Below are positions 17,235 through 27,137 of a DNA stretch of 64,000 bases, one piece after another. Origin of the DNA: Georgenia satyanarayanai (GTDB lineage: Bacteria; Actinomycetota; Actinomycetes; Actinomycetales; Actinomycetaceae); contig NZ_UETB01000005.1 of the NCBI RefSeq assembly GCF_900116375.1, positions 62,001 through 126,000 of the forward strand. Reading direction: 5' to 3'. A program made the translations under genes and the position numbers. The notes below the pieces were generated by a model that was not told where the DNA came from, did no database searches, and saw only the letters and a program-made list of their open reading frames with translations. Position 1 is the first letter of the stretch. Each line of letters starts with the position of its first letter.

Positions 17235-18495
17235 GTCCGCGCCCCACGACCGCCAGGGAGCGACGCACGACGCCGCGCCGGGCGCGCAGCGCGGCACCGG
17301 CGCCGGGCTCGTCGCGCGCGAAGGCGAGGACCACGCCCATGGCGAGCAGGGTGGCGATGAGCGCCGAGCCGCCGGCCGACACGAGCGGCAGCGGCACGCC
17401 GATGACGGGCAGGAACCCGATGACGACACCGATGTTGATGAGCGCCTGGCCCAGGATCCAGGCCGCGATGGCGCCGGTGGTGATCTTGACGAAGGGGTCG
17501 GGGTGCCGGCGCACGACGCGGAACATCCCGGTGGCGAGGGCCGCGAAGAGGCCCAGGACGAGGAGCGTGCCCCACAGGCCGAGCTCCTCGCCGAGGATCG
17601 CGAAGATGTAGTCGTTGTGGGCCTCGGGCAGGTAGGCCCACTTCTCCCGCGAGGCGCCGAGCCCGAGGCCCGAGATGCCCCCGGTGCCCAGGCCGTAGAG
17701 CCCGTGGAGGGTCTGGTAGCACGCGGCGCTCTCGTCGCACTCCCCGCCGAAGACCGCCATGATGCGCTGCATGCGGTTGTCCGAGAGGACCACGAGGAAC
17801 GCCAGCGCGCCGGCGCCCGCGACCATGGCGGCGCCGAACCACTTGAGCGGGACCCCAGCGACGAACATGGCCCCGGCGACGACGAGGGCGACGACCATCG
17901 CCGTCCCGAGGTCCCGGCCGACGAGCACCAGGCCGAGCGCGAGGACCGCGACCGCGATCCCCGGCACGAGGACGTGCTGCCACCGGTGCAGGAGGTGGGC
18001 CTTGCGGGCGAGGACGAGCCCGAGCCACACGGCGAGCGCGAGCTTGAGGAACTCCGAGGGCTGGATCGTCTGGCCGGCGCCCGGGATGTAGATCCAGTTC
18101 GTGTTGCCCTTCTCGCCGCGAGCCAGCGGCGTGAGGATCAGCGCCTGCAGCAGGAGGCCCAGACCGAGCGCGGGCCACGCGAGCTTGCGGTACCAGGCCA
18201 CCGGGACCCGGCTGGCGACGACCATGAGCGGTACGCCGACGAGCGCGAAGACCGCCTGGTCGAGGAAGAAGCCGTACGGGCTGCCGGTCTCCCGGATCGA
18301 GGTGATCGAGGACGCGGAGAGCACCATGACGACGCCGATGGCGAGGAGCAGCAGGGTGGCCCCGCCGACGAGGTAGTAGCTGAGGACCGCCGGGCCACGG
18401 GTGGCCGGGTGGTCGGTCTCCCGCGCGCCGGTGCGCAGCGAGCGCGTGGCCGGTGCGGCGGCCCGCGGGAGACGCCCCGGCTGCACGGCCGTCAT
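17227..18495 (-). CDS. ftsW: Septal peptidoglycan glycosyltransferase FtsW (SEDS family)
   Basis: A 422-residue polytopic membrane protein that polymerises lipid II at the septum together with FtsI. About ten membrane segments are visible. SEDS landmarks include WIYIPGAGQTIQPSEFLKLA, VGRDLGTAMVV, EAHNDYIFAILGEELG and the late PLPLVSAGGSALI. The ATG at 18495 overlaps the murD stop by 4 nt (ATGA). The cytoplasmic N-terminus of about 35 residues is basic. Confidence 0.96.
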   Translation of the reverse strand: MTAVQPGRLPRAAAPATRSLRTGARETDHPATRGPAVLSYYLVGGATLLLLAIGVVMVLSASSITSIRETGSPYGFFLDQAVFALVGVPLMVVASRVPVAWYRKLAWPALGLGLLLQALILTPLARGEKGNTNWIYIPGAGQTIQPSEFLKLALAVWLGLVLARKAHLLHRWQHVLVPGIAVAVLALGLVLVGRDLGTAMVVALVVAGAMFVAGVPLKWFGAAMVAGAGALAFLVVLSDNRMQRIMAVFGGECDESAACYQTLHGLYGLGTGGISGLGLGASREKWAYLPEAHNDYIFAILGEELGLWGTLLVLGLFAALATGMFRVVRRHPDPFVKITTGAIAAWILGQALINIGVVIGFLPVIGVPLPLVSAGGSALIATLLAMGVVLAFARDEPGAGAALRARRGVVRRSLAVVGRGRG

Positions 18496-19949
18496 CCCGG
18501 CTCCCCGGGCAGGGCACGGACGGCGGCGGCGAAGGCGTCCCCGCGGGCGCCGTAGCCGGCGAACTGGTCCATGGACGCGCACGCCGGGGCGAGCAGCACG
18601 GTGTCGCCCGGGCGGGCGAGCCGCGCGGCCGCGGCGACGGCGTCGGTCATCACCTGTCCAGTGTCGCCAGCCTCGACCTCGGTGACGGGCACATCCGGTG
18701 CGTGTCGTGCAAGTGCCTCGCGCAGCGGGGCACGGTCCACGCCGATGAGGACGACGGCGCGCAGCCGGTCGGCGACCTCCCGCACGAGCTCGTCGAAGGT
18801 GGCGCCCTTGGCCAGGCCCCCGGCGACCCAGACGCCACGGCCGGCGGGCAGCGCCGCGAGGCTGGCGCGGGCGGCGTGGGCGTTGGTCGCCTTGGAGTCG
18901 TCGACCCAGGTGACCTCCCCGCGGGTGGCGACGAGCTCGATGCGGTGGCGGCCGCCGTCGTAGGCGCGCAGGCCCTCGGTCACCGCCTGGGCGGGCACCC
19001 CGTGCGCGCGGGCCAGCGCGGCGGCGGCCAGCGCGTCGGCGACGACGTGCCCCGGCACCTCCCCGCCCGGCAGCGGCGCGAGGTGGGCGAGGTCGGCGAG
19101 GGTGGCGAGGGACGCCGCGGTCGTCTGCCGGCGCGGCTCGAAGGCACGGTCGCACAGGACGTCCTCGACGATCCCGAGCTCGCCGACCGCCGGGGTGCCG
19201 AGCACCGTCCCGACGGCGCGGGCGCCCTCGGCGACGTCGGCCTGCTCGACCATCGCGCGGGTCGTCGCGTCGGTGTAGACGCAGGCCTTGCGGGTGCGGG
19301 CGTAGACGCGGGCCTTGGCGTCGCGGTAGGCCGCGAAGGAGCCGTGCCAGTCGAGGTGGTCGGGGGCGAGGTTGAGGCAGACGGAGGCCTCGGGCGCCAC
19401 GCTGTGGGTGAGGTGGAGCTGGAAGCTCGACAGCTCGACGGCCAGCGCGTCGACCCCGCCCTCGGCCACGACCCGCACGACGGGGGTGCCGACGTTCCCG
19501 ACGGCCGGGGCCCGCAGACCCGCGGCGGTGAGGATGGCACTGAGCATGCCGACCGTCGTCGTCTTGCCGTTGGTGCCGGTGAGGGTGAGCCAGGCGGGCG
19601 CCGTCGTCGTCGCCGTCTGCTGCACCTGCCAGGCGAGCTCGACCTCGCTCCAGCACGGCAGGCCCGCGGCGGCTGCCCGGGTGAGCAGCGGGGAGGTCGC
19701 CGGGACGCCCGGGGACACGACGGCGAGGTCCGCCCCGGCGCCGAGCACGGCGTCGGCGAGGGCGGCGTCGTCGTCCGCGGCGAGGAGGGCCGGGCGCGGG
19801 CCGAGCTCCGCGCGGGCGGCCTCGACGGCGGCCTCGCTGCGGTCGACGCCGGTGACGCGGGCCCCGAGGGTGGTGAGGACGTCGACGGCGGCGCGCCCGG
19901 AGGCCCCGAGGCCGACGACGACGACGTGCGCGTCGCCGAGCCCGCTCAC
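18492..19949 (-). CDS. murD: UDP-N-acetylmuramoyl-L-alanine--D-glutamate ligase
   Basis: A 485-residue cytoplasmic Mur ligase that adds D-Glu. The N-terminal [17 protein letters not shown], the ATP motif [18 protein letters not shown], the metal-site motif [16 protein letters not shown] and the C-terminal [10 protein letters not shown] are all present. The GTG at 19949 overlaps the mraY stop by 4 nt. It is slightly longer than the E. coli enzyme (438) because of mid-domain insertions. Confidence 0.97.
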   Translation of the reverse strand: MSGLGDAHVVVVGLGASGRAAVDVLTTLGARVTGVDRSEAAVEAARAELGPRPALLAADDDAALADAVLGAGADLAVVSPGVPATSPLLTRAAAAGLPCWSEVELAWQVQQTATTTAPAWLTLTGTNGKTTTVGMLSAILTAAGLRAPAVGNVGTPVVRVVAEGGVDALAVELSSFQLHLTHSVAPEASVCLNLAPDHLDWHGSFAAYRDAKARVYARTRKACVYTDATTRAMVEQADVAEGARAVGTVLGTPAVGELGIVEDVLCDRAFEPRRQTTAASLATLADLAHLAPLPGGEVPGHVVADALAAAALARAHGVPAQAVTEGLRAYDGGRHRIELVATRGEVTWVDDSKATNAHAARASLAALPAGRGVWVAGGLAKGATFDELVREVADRLRAVVLIGVDRAPLREALARHAPDVPVTEVEAGDTGQVMTDAVAAAARLARPGDTVLLAPACASMDQFAGYGARGDAFAAAVRALPGEPG

Positions 19950-21034
19950 GCCGTCACCCACTCCGCGTAGAAGATGCCCAGCCCCAGGGCCACGCACAGG
20001 GCGGCGATGAGCCAGAAGCGGATGACGATCGTCACCTCTCCCCAGCCCCCGAGCTCGAAGTGGTGGTGCAGCGGTGCCATGCGGAAGACGCGTCTGCCGG
20101 TCGCCTTGAAGAAGCCGATCTGGATGACGTCGCTCATGACGATGATGACGAAGAGGCCGCCGATGACGATGGCGAGGAACTGGGTGTGGGTGAGGATCGA
20201 GAAGCCGGCGATCGCGCCGCCGAGGGCGAGGGAGCCGGTGTCGCCCATGAAGATCTGCGCGGGCGAGGCGTTCCACCACAGGAAGCCGAGGCAGGCGCCG
20301 ATGAGCGCCGCACCGATGAGCGAGACGTCTCGCGGGTCGCGCACCTCGTAGCAGGCCGACCACGCCGCGCCCGGGTCGGAGAGGAACTGGCAGTTCTGGT
20401 TGGACTGCCACATCGCGATGACCGTGTACGCCGCGAAGACCATCGCCGAGGCTCCGGTGGCGAGGCCGTCCAGGCCGTCGGTGAGGTTGACGGCGTTGGA
20501 CCACGCGGTGATGAGGAAGTTCGCCCAGACGATGAAGAGGATGAGCCCGAGGAACGCGCCGGCGAAGGCGAGGTCGATCGAGGTGTCACGCACGCCGGAG
20601 ACGTGGGTCGAGCCGGGGGTGCGGAAGTTCTCGTTGGGGAACTGGAGGGCGAGCACCGCGAAGGTGATGCCGACGAAGGCCTGTCCGATGATCTTCCAGC
20701 GGGCGCGCAGGCCCAGCGAGCGCTGCCGGCTGATCTTGATGTAGTCGTCGGCGAAGCCGATGAGGCCCAGGCCGACGATGAGGAAGAGGAGCAGGAGCCC
20801 CGAGGCGTTGGGCGAGCGGCCCGCCGAGAGGTTGGCGACCGCGTAGCCGATGACGGTGGCGAGGATGATGACGACGCCGCCCATCGTCGGCGTGCCGCGC
20901 TTGGTGTAGTGCGCGGTGGGACCGTCCTGGCGGATGAACTGGCCGTAGTTGCGCTTCGTGAGGAAGCGGATGAACAGCGGCGTGCCGAAGAGCGCGACGA
21001 CGAGAGCGGTGGCCCCCGCCACGAGGACGGTCAC
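19946..21034 (-). CDS. mraY: Phospho-MurNAc-pentapeptide translocase
   Basis: A 362-residue polytopic enzyme that transfers phospho-MurNAc-pentapeptide to undecaprenyl phosphate, making lipid I. The signature [20 protein letters not shown] and the catalytic Asp motifs GFADDYIKI and [15 protein letters not shown] are intact, as is the C-terminal [13 protein letters not shown] histidine motif. The GTG at 21034 overlaps the murF stop by 4 nt; another GTG is one codon earlier. Confidence 0.97.
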   Translation of the reverse strand: MTVLVAGATALVVALFGTPLFIRFLTKRNYGQFIRQDGPTAHYTKRGTPTMGGVVIILATVIGYAVANLSAGRSPNASGLLLLFLIVGLGLIGFADDYIKISRQRSLGLRARWKIIGQAFVGITFAVLALQFPNENFRTPGSTHVSGVRDTSIDLAFAGAFLGLILFIVWANFLITAWSNAVNLTDGLDGLATGASAMVFAAYTVIAMWQSNQNCQFLSDPGAAWSACYEVRDPRDVSLIGAALIGACLGFLWWNASPAQIFMGDTGSLALGGAIAGFSILTHTQFLAIVIGGLFVIIVMSDVIQIGFFKATGRRVFRMAPLHHHFELGGWGEVTIVIRFWLIAALCVALGLGIFYAEWVTA

Positions 21035-22428
21035 CACGCGGCGCCACCCCCCTGCGTCAGCAGTTCCGCCAGGCGCCACACGCCTGAGCCGTTGGACCCC
21101 TTGAGCAGCACGAGGTCGCCCTCCTGGAGGAGCTCGTCGAGAAGGGCCGCGGCGGCATCGGCGTCGGCGGGACAGTGGACCTGCGGGCCCTCGCCCGCAC
21201 CCCGGCGCACCGGCTCGCCCGCCGGGCCGAGGGCGACGACGACGTCGACCCCGAGCTCCGCGGCGAGGCGTCCGACGTCCTCGTGGGCACGCTCGGCCTC
21301 CGGGCCGAGCTCGAGCATCTCCCCGACGACGGCGACCCTGCGGCGGGCGGGCATCGCCGCGACGGCGCGCAGGGCGGCGGCCATGGAGTCGGGGTTGGCG
21401 TTGTAGGCGTCGTCGAGGACGACGACGCCGTCGGGCCGCTGGGTGACGGCCATGCGGTGCGCGCTCACGCGCTCGGCGGTGCCCAGCGCGTGGGCGACCG
21501 CCCCGGCGTCCAGCCCCAGGGCGAGCGCGGCGCCGGCGACGGCGAGCGCGTTGGCGACCTGGTGCTCCCCGTGCAGGGCCAGGCGCACCGGGTGGCTCGT
21601 GCGCACGCCGGAGGCATCGGTGTGGAGGACGAAGGAGGCGCGGGCCTGCTCGTCGAGGGTGACGTCGGTGGCGCGGACGTCGGCGCCCTCGCCGCGCCCG
21701 ACGAAGGTGACCGGCCCGGGTGCGGCGGCGGCCATGGCGGCCACGCGCGCGTCGTCGGCGTTGAGGACGGCGGTGCCGCCCGGGATCAGGCCCGCGACGA
21801 TCTCCGCCTTGGCACGGGCGACGGCGTCGATGGTCCCGAAGCCGCCCATGTGGGCGTGGCCGACGACGAGGACGACGGCGACGTCGAGCGGGGCGATCCG
21901 GGTGAGGTAGTCGATGTGCCCGGGGCCGCTGGCGCCCATCTCGAGGACGAGGTAGCGGGTCTCCCGGGTCGCCGAGAGCACGGTGAGCGGCAGGCCGATC
22001 TCGTTGTTGAAGGACTCGCGCGGTGCGACGGTGGGCCCAGCCTGGGCGAGCACCTGGGCCAGCACGTCCTTCGTCGTCGTCTTGCCGACCGAGCCGGTGA
22101 GGCCGACGACGCTGAGCGAGCCCTCGGCGCGCAGCCGGGCGAGCACCTCACGGGCGAGCTCCCCGAGCGCGGCGACGGAGTCCTCGACGAGGACGTGCGG
22201 GGCGTCGACCGCGTGCTCGGCCACGACGACGGCCGCGCCCGCGGCGTGGGCCGCGGCGGCGTGCTCGTGCCCGTCGGTGCGCTCCCCGCGCACGGCGACG
22301 AAGACCGAGCCCGGGCCGGCCAGCCGGGAGTCGGTGACGACCCCTCCGGTCAGGAGCTGCTGCGGGTCCACGCCCACCGGGCGTCCGCCGACGGCCTGGG
22401 CGAGCTGGGCGACGGTGAGGTGGATCAC
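21031..22428 (-). CDS. murF: UDP-N-acetylmuramoyl-tripeptide--D-Ala-D-Ala ligase
   Basis: A 465-residue cytoplasmic ligase that completes the pentapeptide stem. The ATP motif [19 protein letters not shown], the MurF signature [14 protein letters not shown] and [17 protein letters not shown] identify it as MurF and not MurE. The GTG at 22428 has GGGAG 6 nt upstream. The preceding gene is ftsI, only 61 bp away, so murE, which usually sits between them, is missing here. Confidence 0.96.
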   Translation of the reverse strand: MIHLTVAQLAQAVGGRPVGVDPQQLLTGGVVTDSRLAGPGSVFVAVRGERTDGHEHAAAAHAAGAAVVVAEHAVDAPHVLVEDSVAALGELAREVLARLRAEGSLSVVGLTGSVGKTTTKDVLAQVLAQAGPTVAPRESFNNEIGLPLTVLSATRETRYLVLEMGASGPGHIDYLTRIAPLDVAVVLVVGHAHMGGFGTIDAVARAKAEIVAGLIPGGTAVLNADDARVAAMAAAAPGPVTFVGRGEGADVRATDVTLDEQARASFVLHTDASGVRTSHPVRLALHGEHQVANALAVAGAALALGLDAGAVAHALGTAERVSAHRMAVTQRPDGVVVLDDAYNANPDSMAAALRAVAAMPARRRVAVVGEMLELGPEAERAHEDVGRLAAELGVDVVVALGPAGEPVRRGAGEGPQVHCPADADAAAALLDELLQEGDLVLLKGSNGSGVWRLAELLTQGGGAAW

Positions 22429-22489
22429 TGCTGCTCCCACCGGAGCTGGTCGTCTGAAGTCACGTCTCGACAATCTATCCGCAGCGGGC

Positions 22490-24241
22490 TCACTCTGCCC
22501 GCATGGGGAAGAGTGACGCTGGCGTCGTTGACGGCGGGATGCCGAGGTGCTGGAGGGTGTAGCCGGCGATGTCCTTGAACGCGGGGGCGGCGATGATCGA
22601 GGACGGCACCTGGTGGCGCGGGTGGTAGACGACGATGCCGACGGCGAACTGCGGGTCGTCCGCCGGGGCGACCCCGACGAAGTTCGCGACGGTGCGGGTG
22701 AGGTTGCCGTTCTCGTCGGGGACCTGCGCGGTCCCCGTCTTGCCGGCGAGGCGGTACCCGTCGAGCTGCCCGAGGACGCCGGTGCCCTCCTGGGTGACGA
22801 CCCCCTCCATCATCGTCACCATCTGCGCGGCGGTCTCCTCGCTCACCACCTGACGGCCCTCGGGGAGCTCGGCGGCGTGGAAGCGGCCCGTCGCGTCCGT
22901 CGTGCCGTCGACCAGCCGCGGAGCGTGGTAGACACCGTCGTTGCCGAGGGCGGCGGCGATCGCGGTGTTCTGGACCAGGTTGACGGCCAGGCCCTGACCG
23001 AACATCGTCGTGTAGCGCTGGCGACCGTCCCACGCCTCGGGCGCGGCGAGGATGCCGGGCGTCTCCCCCGGGAGCTCGATGCCGGTGCGCTCCCCCATGC
23101 CGAAGGCGCGGAAGTACTCGTAGCGCTCCTCGTCGCTCATCCGGTCACCGATCATCACGGTGCCGGTGTTCGACGACGTCGCGAGGATCCCGGCGACCGT
23201 CATCTCCTCGGTGGCGTGCGGGTCCGCGTCGGAGAAGGTCTGCCCGGACGGGGTGGTGAAGCGGTCGGGCGTCGAGAAGGTCGTCGTCGGGGTGACGGCG
23301 CCGGTGTCGATGGCGGCGGCGAAGGTGGGGAGCTTGCCGGTCGAGCCGTTCTCGTAGGCGGCCTGGACGGCGCGCGAGCCACGGTTCTCCGGAGGGCTGG
23401 CCTGGTAGTCGTTCGGGTCGACGGCGTCGGAGTCGGCGATGGCCAGGACCCGGCCGGTGCTGATCTCCTGGACGACCATCGCGCTCCACGCGGCCTTGAA
23501 GGTGTCGTTGGTCTCGTCGATGATCTGCTGCGCGCGGAACTGGACGTCCCGGTCGATCGTCGTGTGGACGGTGTCGCCGGGCTCGGCGGGGACCGTCTCG
23601 CGCAGGCCGGTGGGGATGGACTGCCCGGTGCGCCCGATCTCCACGACGCTGCTGCCCGGCACGCCGCGCAGCTGCTCCTCGAAGCTCAGCTCGAGGCCGG
23701 CCAGCCCCTCGTTGTCCCGCCCGACGTACCCGAGGACGTTGCCGGCGGTGTTGCCGTTGGGGTAGAGCCGCTCGGAGGTCTGCTCGGGCTCGATGCCGGG
23801 GATCCTCAGCGCCTGGACCTCGCGCCACTCCTCCGGGGTGAGGCCGCGGGCGATGTAGGCGAAGGTCGAGTCGCCGACCATGTCCGCGCCGAGCTCGGCG
23901 GGGTCACGGTCCAGGAGCGGGGCGAGCAGGGCCGCCGCGGCGACGGCGCCCTCCTTCTCCTCGCCGTCGATCTCCGCGGTGAACTCGCGGACCTTGAGCT
24001 GGTTGACGCCGACGTTGTAGCGCTGCACGGAGGTGGCGAGAACCTCCCCGTTCGCGTCGAGGATGTCCCCGCGCATGGCCTGGATCGTGGAGTGCGACAG
24101 GCGGCTGTTGAGCGCGTCCTCGGCCAGGCGCGGGCCCTCGAGGGCCTGGACGTAGACGAGGCGGCCGGCGAAGACGATGACGATCGCGAGGACGACGGCC
24201 AGCACGGCGTTGTGGCGCCGCACGAGGGTGCGGCCACTCAC
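22490..24241 (-). CDS. ftsI: Septal penicillin-binding protein (FtsI/PBP3-type transpeptidase)
   Basis: A 583-residue class B PBP that crosslinks septal peptidoglycan with FtsW. A single membrane anchor (AVLAVVLAIVIVFAGRLVYV) is followed by the dimerisation/pedestal domain (MRGDILDANGEVLATS). The transpeptidase motifs are the SxxK in ENGSTGKLPTFAAAI, SSN in LATSSNTGTVMIGD and KTG in LAGKTGTAQV. The SxxK reads STGK where many homologues have STFK; the Ser and Lys are kept. No PASTA domain is present. The GTG overlaps the ftsL stop by 4 nt. Confidence 0.96.
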   Translation of the reverse strand: MSGRTLVRRHNAVLAVVLAIVIVFAGRLVYVQALEGPRLAEDALNSRLSHSTIQAMRGDILDANGEVLATSVQRYNVGVNQLKVREFTAEIDGEEKEGAVAAAALLAPLLDRDPAELGADMVGDSTFAYIARGLTPEEWREVQALRIPGIEPEQTSERLYPNGNTAGNVLGYVGRDNEGLAGLELSFEEQLRGVPGSSVVEIGRTGQSIPTGLRETVPAEPGDTVHTTIDRDVQFRAQQIIDETNDTFKAAWSAMVVQEISTGRVLAIADSDAVDPNDYQASPPENRGSRAVQAAYENGSTGKLPTFAAAIDTGAVTPTTTFSTPDRFTTPSGQTFSDADPHATEEMTVAGILATSSNTGTVMIGDRMSDEERYEYFRAFGMGERTGIELPGETPGILAAPEAWDGRQRYTTMFGQGLAVNLVQNTAIAAALGNDGVYHAPRLVDGTTDATGRFHAAELPEGRQVVSEETAAQMVTMMEGVVTQEGTGVLGQLDGYRLAGKTGTAQVPDENGNLTRTVANFVGVAPADDPQFAVGIVVYHPRHQVPSSIIAAPAFKDIAGYTLQHLGIPPSTTPASLFPMRAE

Positions 24242-24621
24242 TCCCCGTCACTCCCGCCGAGGATCGTGCCCTCCCGGAGGGAGATGAAGTCGACCCGCTC
24301 GGCGGGCTCCATGCCCAGGTCCTCGGCGCGGCGCTGGAGGCTGGCGGGCGAGCCGGCCTCCTCGACCTGCTGGACGAGTGCGGTCTGCGTCTCCTCGAGC
24401 CGGTTGAGGGTGCGGGTGGCGTCGTGGATCGCGTAGGCGTCCACGGCCATCTGGGTGTTGATGAGCAGCGCCGCGACGAGCGAGCCGAGCAGGATCGTCG
24501 CGCACAGCAGGAGGTAGGGCACGAGGGACCGGGCCGGCGCGGGGCTGCGCACGACCTGGAGCCGCGGGCGCCAGGACCGACGCGGCTCGACTGCGGCGGT
24601 ACGGGCGGGCATCGCACTCAT
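24238..24621 (-). CDS. FtsL-like divisome membrane protein
   Basis: A 127-residue bitopic protein with a basic N-terminus, one membrane segment ([20 protein letters not shown]) and a short periplasmic coiled coil ([20 protein letters not shown]) ending in [20 protein letters not shown]. Size, topology and position between rsmH and ftsI match FtsL, which bridges FtsQ/FtsB to FtsW/FtsI. Sequence conservation in this family is low, so the call rests mainly on context. The ATG overlaps the rsmH stop by 4 nt. Confidence 0.85.
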   Translation of the reverse strand: MSAMPARTAAVEPRRSWRPRLQVVRSPAPARSLVPYLLLCATILLGSLVAALLINTQMAVDAYAIHDATRTLNRLEETQTALVQQVEEAGSPASLQRRAEDLGMEPAERVDFISLREGTILGGSDGE

Positions 24622-25619
24622 GCGGCGCTCCTTGATCGTGGACGCATGTGGTCGGGGGTGGGGCGGGTTCGTTCGGCGGCGCGCAGGCGGACGGAGGTGG
24701 CGCGCGGGTTGGCGGCGCGCTCCGCGTCGTCGGCCTCCTCCGCGCCGCGGGTGAGCAGCCGGAGGTAGGGCCGGTGGGTCTCGGGCTCGACCGGGAAGTC
24801 CGGGGGCGCCGAGGAGGTGGCCCCGCGGGCCAGGGCGCGCTTGACGGCCCGGTCCTCGAGGGAGTGGTAGGCCATGACGACGATCCGCCCGCCGACGGAC
24901 AGGGACTCCAGGGCCCGCGGCAGGGTCCGCTCGAGGACGGCCAGCTCGTCGTTGACGGCGATGCGCAGTGCCTGGAAGGTCCGCTTGGCGGGGTTGCCCC
25001 CGGTCCGGCGGGTGGCGGCGGGGATGGAGGCGCGGACGAGGTCGACCAGCTCGCCGGTGCGCTCGATCGGCTGCTGCTCGCGGCGGCGGACGATGGCCGA
25101 CGCGACGCGCCCGGCGAAGCGCTCCTCACCGTAGTCGCGCAGGATGCGGCGCAGCTCGCCCACGGACGCCGTGGCGAGGAGCTCGGCGGCGCTGACGCCC
25201 CGGGTGGGGTCCATCCGCATGTCGAGCGGGGCGTCCTGGGCGTAGGCGAAGCCGCGGTCGGCCTCGTCGAGCTGGAGGGAGGAGACGCCGAGGTCCATGA
25301 GGATGCCGTCCACCCCCCCGGTCGCGTGGTCTGCGGCGACCCGGTCGACGTCGTCGTAGACGGCGTGGACGGCGGTGAACCGCTCCCCGAACGGGGCGAG
25401 CCGGGCACCGGCCAGCGCGATGGCCTGCGGGTCGCGGTCGATGCCGACGACCCGGGCCTCGGGGAAGCGCTGCAGCGCGAGCTCGCTGTGCCCGCCCATG
25501 CCGAGGGTCGTGTCGATGAGCACCGCGCCCGGGCGCTCGAGGGCCGGGGCGAGGAGGTCGAGGCAGCGTGCGGCGAGCACGGGGACATGACGCTCGGCGG
25601 CGCTGCGGTCCTCGGTCAT
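24618..25619 (-). CDS. rsmH: 16S rRNA (cytosine1402-N4)-methyltransferase
   Basis: A 333-residue SAM-dependent methyltransferase (formerly MraW) acting on the 16S rRNA P-site region. Motif I is [18 protein letters not shown], followed by [37 protein letters not shown] and the C-terminal [14 protein letters not shown]. The ATG at 25619 has a GAGGGAGGG site. The 152-bp gap to mraZ shows no gene or clear motif. A long in-frame extension upstream crosses mraZ and is not real. Confidence 0.96.
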   Translation of the reverse strand: MTEDRSAAERHVPVLAARCLDLLAPALERPGAVLIDTTLGMGGHSELALQRFPEARVVGIDRDPQAIALAGARLAPFGERFTAVHAVYDDVDRVAADHATGGVDGILMDLGVSSLQLDEADRGFAYAQDAPLDMRMDPTRGVSAAELLATASVGELRRILRDYGEERFAGRVASAIVRRREQQPIERTGELVDLVRASIPAATRRTGGNPAKRTFQALRIAVNDELAVLERTLPRALESLSVGGRIVVMAYHSLEDRAVKRALARGATSSAPPDFPVEPETHRPYLRLLTRGAEEADDAERAANPRATSVRLRAAERTRPTPDHMRPRSRSAA

Positions 25620-25771
25620 GTCCCTCCTCCCTCTCTCGGTCTGGTGCTGCTCGGTCGTGCCACTGTCGGGGGCCCTCCACCACCCGACCAGGACTCCCGC
25701 CGCCAGGCTCTGGCGCCGGGGAAGTGCGTCAGAGTCGCGGTGAGAGACCTCGTCGTGCGGAGGTCGAGCCG

Positions 25772-26203
25772 TCAGAAGAGTCCGGGGACCACCTCCTCCG
25801 CGGTGTCGGCGAAGGCGTCCTCGGAGGCGGCCAGGTAGTCCTCCCACGCGGTGGCCGACCAGATTTCCACCCGGGAGCCCGTGCCGATGACGGCCAGGTC
25901 CCGCTCGAGGCCGGCGTACTGGCGCAGGTGGGTGGGGATGGTGATGCGGCCCTGCTTGTCGGGCTGCTCGTCGGTGGCTCCGGCGAGCAGGACGCGGGAG
26001 TAGTCGCGCACGCGGCGGTCGGTGACCGGCGCCTTGCGCAGCTGCTCGTGGATCTCCTCGAACTCCCGCATCGGGTAGGCCGCCAGACACCGTTCCTGAC
26101 CCTTGGTGAGGACCAGGCCACCGGCGAGCTGGTCGCGGAACTTCGCGGGAAGGATGAGGCGGCCCTTGTCGTCCAGGCGCGGGTGGTAGGTGCCGAGGAA
26201 CAC
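25772..26203 (-). CDS. mraZ: Transcriptional regulator MraZ
   Basis: A 143-residue dimer-of-AbrB-fold protein that binds repeated boxes upstream of its own gene and controls the dcw cluster. The two SpoVT/AbrB halves are [20 protein letters not shown] at the N-terminus and [20 protein letters not shown] near residues 80-100. I prefer the GTG at 26203, which gives the canonical MFLGTY start; GTG codons at 26212 and 26215 are alternatives, and the AAGGG upstream fits both choices poorly. It is the first gene of the cluster, and its operator is described separately. Confidence 0.94.
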   Translation of the reverse strand: MFLGTYHPRLDDKGRLILPAKFRDQLAGGLVLTKGQERCLAAYPMREFEEIHEQLRKAPVTDRRVRDYSRVLLAGATDEQPDKQGRITIPTHLRQYAGLERDLAVIGTGSRVEIWSATAWEDYLAASEDAFADTAEEVVPGLF

Positions 26204-26226
26204 GCAGTCCACCACCCTTCACCGAA

Positions 26227-26276
26227 CCACTCGCCGCCAATGCGCCCCACATTACTCCACTTCCCTCCCCCGTCAA
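26227..26276 (-). promoter_or_regulatory. mraZ promoter with overlapping MraZ boxes
   Basis: On the minus strand, TTGACG (26276-26271) is followed by 16 nt and TAATGT (26254-26249), a good -35/-10 pair. Overlapping the -10 are GTGG half-sites at 10-bp intervals: GTGGAGTAAT (26260-26251), GTGGGGCGCA (26250-26241), a degenerate TTGGCGGCGA (26240-26231), and GTGGTTCGG from 26230. MraZ proteins are known to bind short G-rich repeats spaced about 10 bp apart upstream of mraZ. Binding over the -10 would give negative autoregulation. Confidence 0.75.
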
Positions 26277-26331
26277 CGGAAAGGTGCGCCACATCGCACC
26301 CGGCGTCCGGCGTCGTCGCAGGTCAGATGCG

Positions 26332-26591
26332 GTGGGGCGAAGTGGAGGACGGTTCACGCCGCTGTGCCGTCGGCGCGTCGCCACGACGTGCTCCGGTGCC
26401 TCGATCCGCGCCTCCGGGCGCGGTGGGGAGCGATGTGGAGCGCAACGGTGCCCCGCGGTGGAGCGATGTGGAGCGGGCCGGGGACGCCCGGACCCGGAGC
26501 CCCCCCGACGGCGGACCCGGCGCTCGCGCCGACGGTGCGGACCGGTACCACCCAGCCGCACCCACCCCGCGGTGGAGCGAGGTGGAGCGTC
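26332..26591 (+). repeat. Distal array of paired GTGG(A/G)GCG boxes
   Basis: On the plus strand, opposite to the proximal operator, GTGG half-sites recur as pairs: 26332/26342 (10 bp apart), 26423/26435 (12 bp; a GGGGAGCGAT at 26425 restores 10), 26458/26468 (10 bp, GTGGAGCGATGTGGAGCG) and 26572/26582 (10 bp, GTGGAGCGAGGTGGAGCG). They lie in the 454-bp gene-free stretch 26204-26657. I find no credible coding sequence there: the reading frames that cross it are incidental. The match to the proximal boxes suggests additional MraZ binding sites. Confidence 0.65.
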
Positions 26592-26602
26592 CTCAGGAAC
26601 GC

Positions 26603-26640
26603 CGAGAGCCGGACTCCTCGGAGGAGGAGCCCGGCTCTCG
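26603..26640 (-). terminator. Terminator after the DUF3040 gene
   Basis: A perfect 10-bp outer stem (cgagagccgg at 26603-26612 with 26631-26640) encloses a second small stem (ctcctc/gaggag). It lies 17 bp past the stop of the DUF3040 gene and insulates it from the mraZ operator region. Confidence 0.7.
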
Positions 26641-26657
26641 TGGGAGGGGGCGGTGGG

Positions 26658-27035
26658 TCAGCGGCCGCGCTGGTCGCGGCGGCGGTCCCAACGCTCCTCG
26701 AGACGCTGCATGAATCCGCCACGCTGCGGGGCGGCCGGCCGGCTGCTGCGGGGCCGCGAGGCGGGCGCCTTGGGTGCGGCGCCCCGCGGCTTGGAGATGG
26801 CGAGCATGACCCCGCCGAGCATCGCGACGAAGCCGAGGACCCCGAGCCACACGAGGGAGGCGGCGACGCCTCCGACGAGCATCGCGAGGCCGGCGAGGAC
26901 CGCGAGGGTCCCCAGGGCGAGGCGACGGCCGGAGTAGCGCTGCTCGGAGGTGAAGGTGCTCACCAGGCGGGGGTCGGAACGGAGCTGCTGCTCCATCTGG
27001 CTGAGCACCCGCTGCTCATACTCAGAAAGAGGCAT
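26658..27035 (-). CDS. DUF3040 membrane protein
   Basis: A 125-residue actinobacterial protein of unknown function. The conserved N-terminus PLSEYEQRVLSQMEQQLRSD is followed by two hydrophobic segments (LALGTLAVLAGLAMLVGGVA and LVWLGVLGFVAMLGGVMLAI) and a basic Pro/Ala-rich tail. DUF3040 genes commonly sit just upstream of mraZ in this phylum, which hints at an envelope or division role, but nothing in the sequence gives an activity. The ATG at 27035 has GGAGG 4 nt upstream. A separate terminator and the MraZ-box region keep it out of the dcw transcript. Confidence 0.88.
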   Translation of the reverse strand: MPLSEYEQRVLSQMEQQLRSDPRLVSTFTSEQRYSGRRLALGTLAVLAGLAMLVGGVAASLVWLGVLGFVAMLGGVMLAISKPRGAAPKAPASRPRSSRPAAPQRGGFMQRLEERWDRRRDQRGR

Positions 27036-27137
27036 CGGTCCTCCGATCCTGGTCGAGGTGTGCCCTCCACGAGGGCGACTGAGCCAAGTTTAGGTCGCCG
27101 GAGCGCCGGGGGAAAGCCGACCGGGGCAGGACTCTGC

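Noticed and set aside
26204-26657. Small coding sequences in the mraZ upstream region
   Set aside because: The frames overlap the box array and show no ribosome-binding site, family motif or sensible composition; the region is better explained as regulatory.
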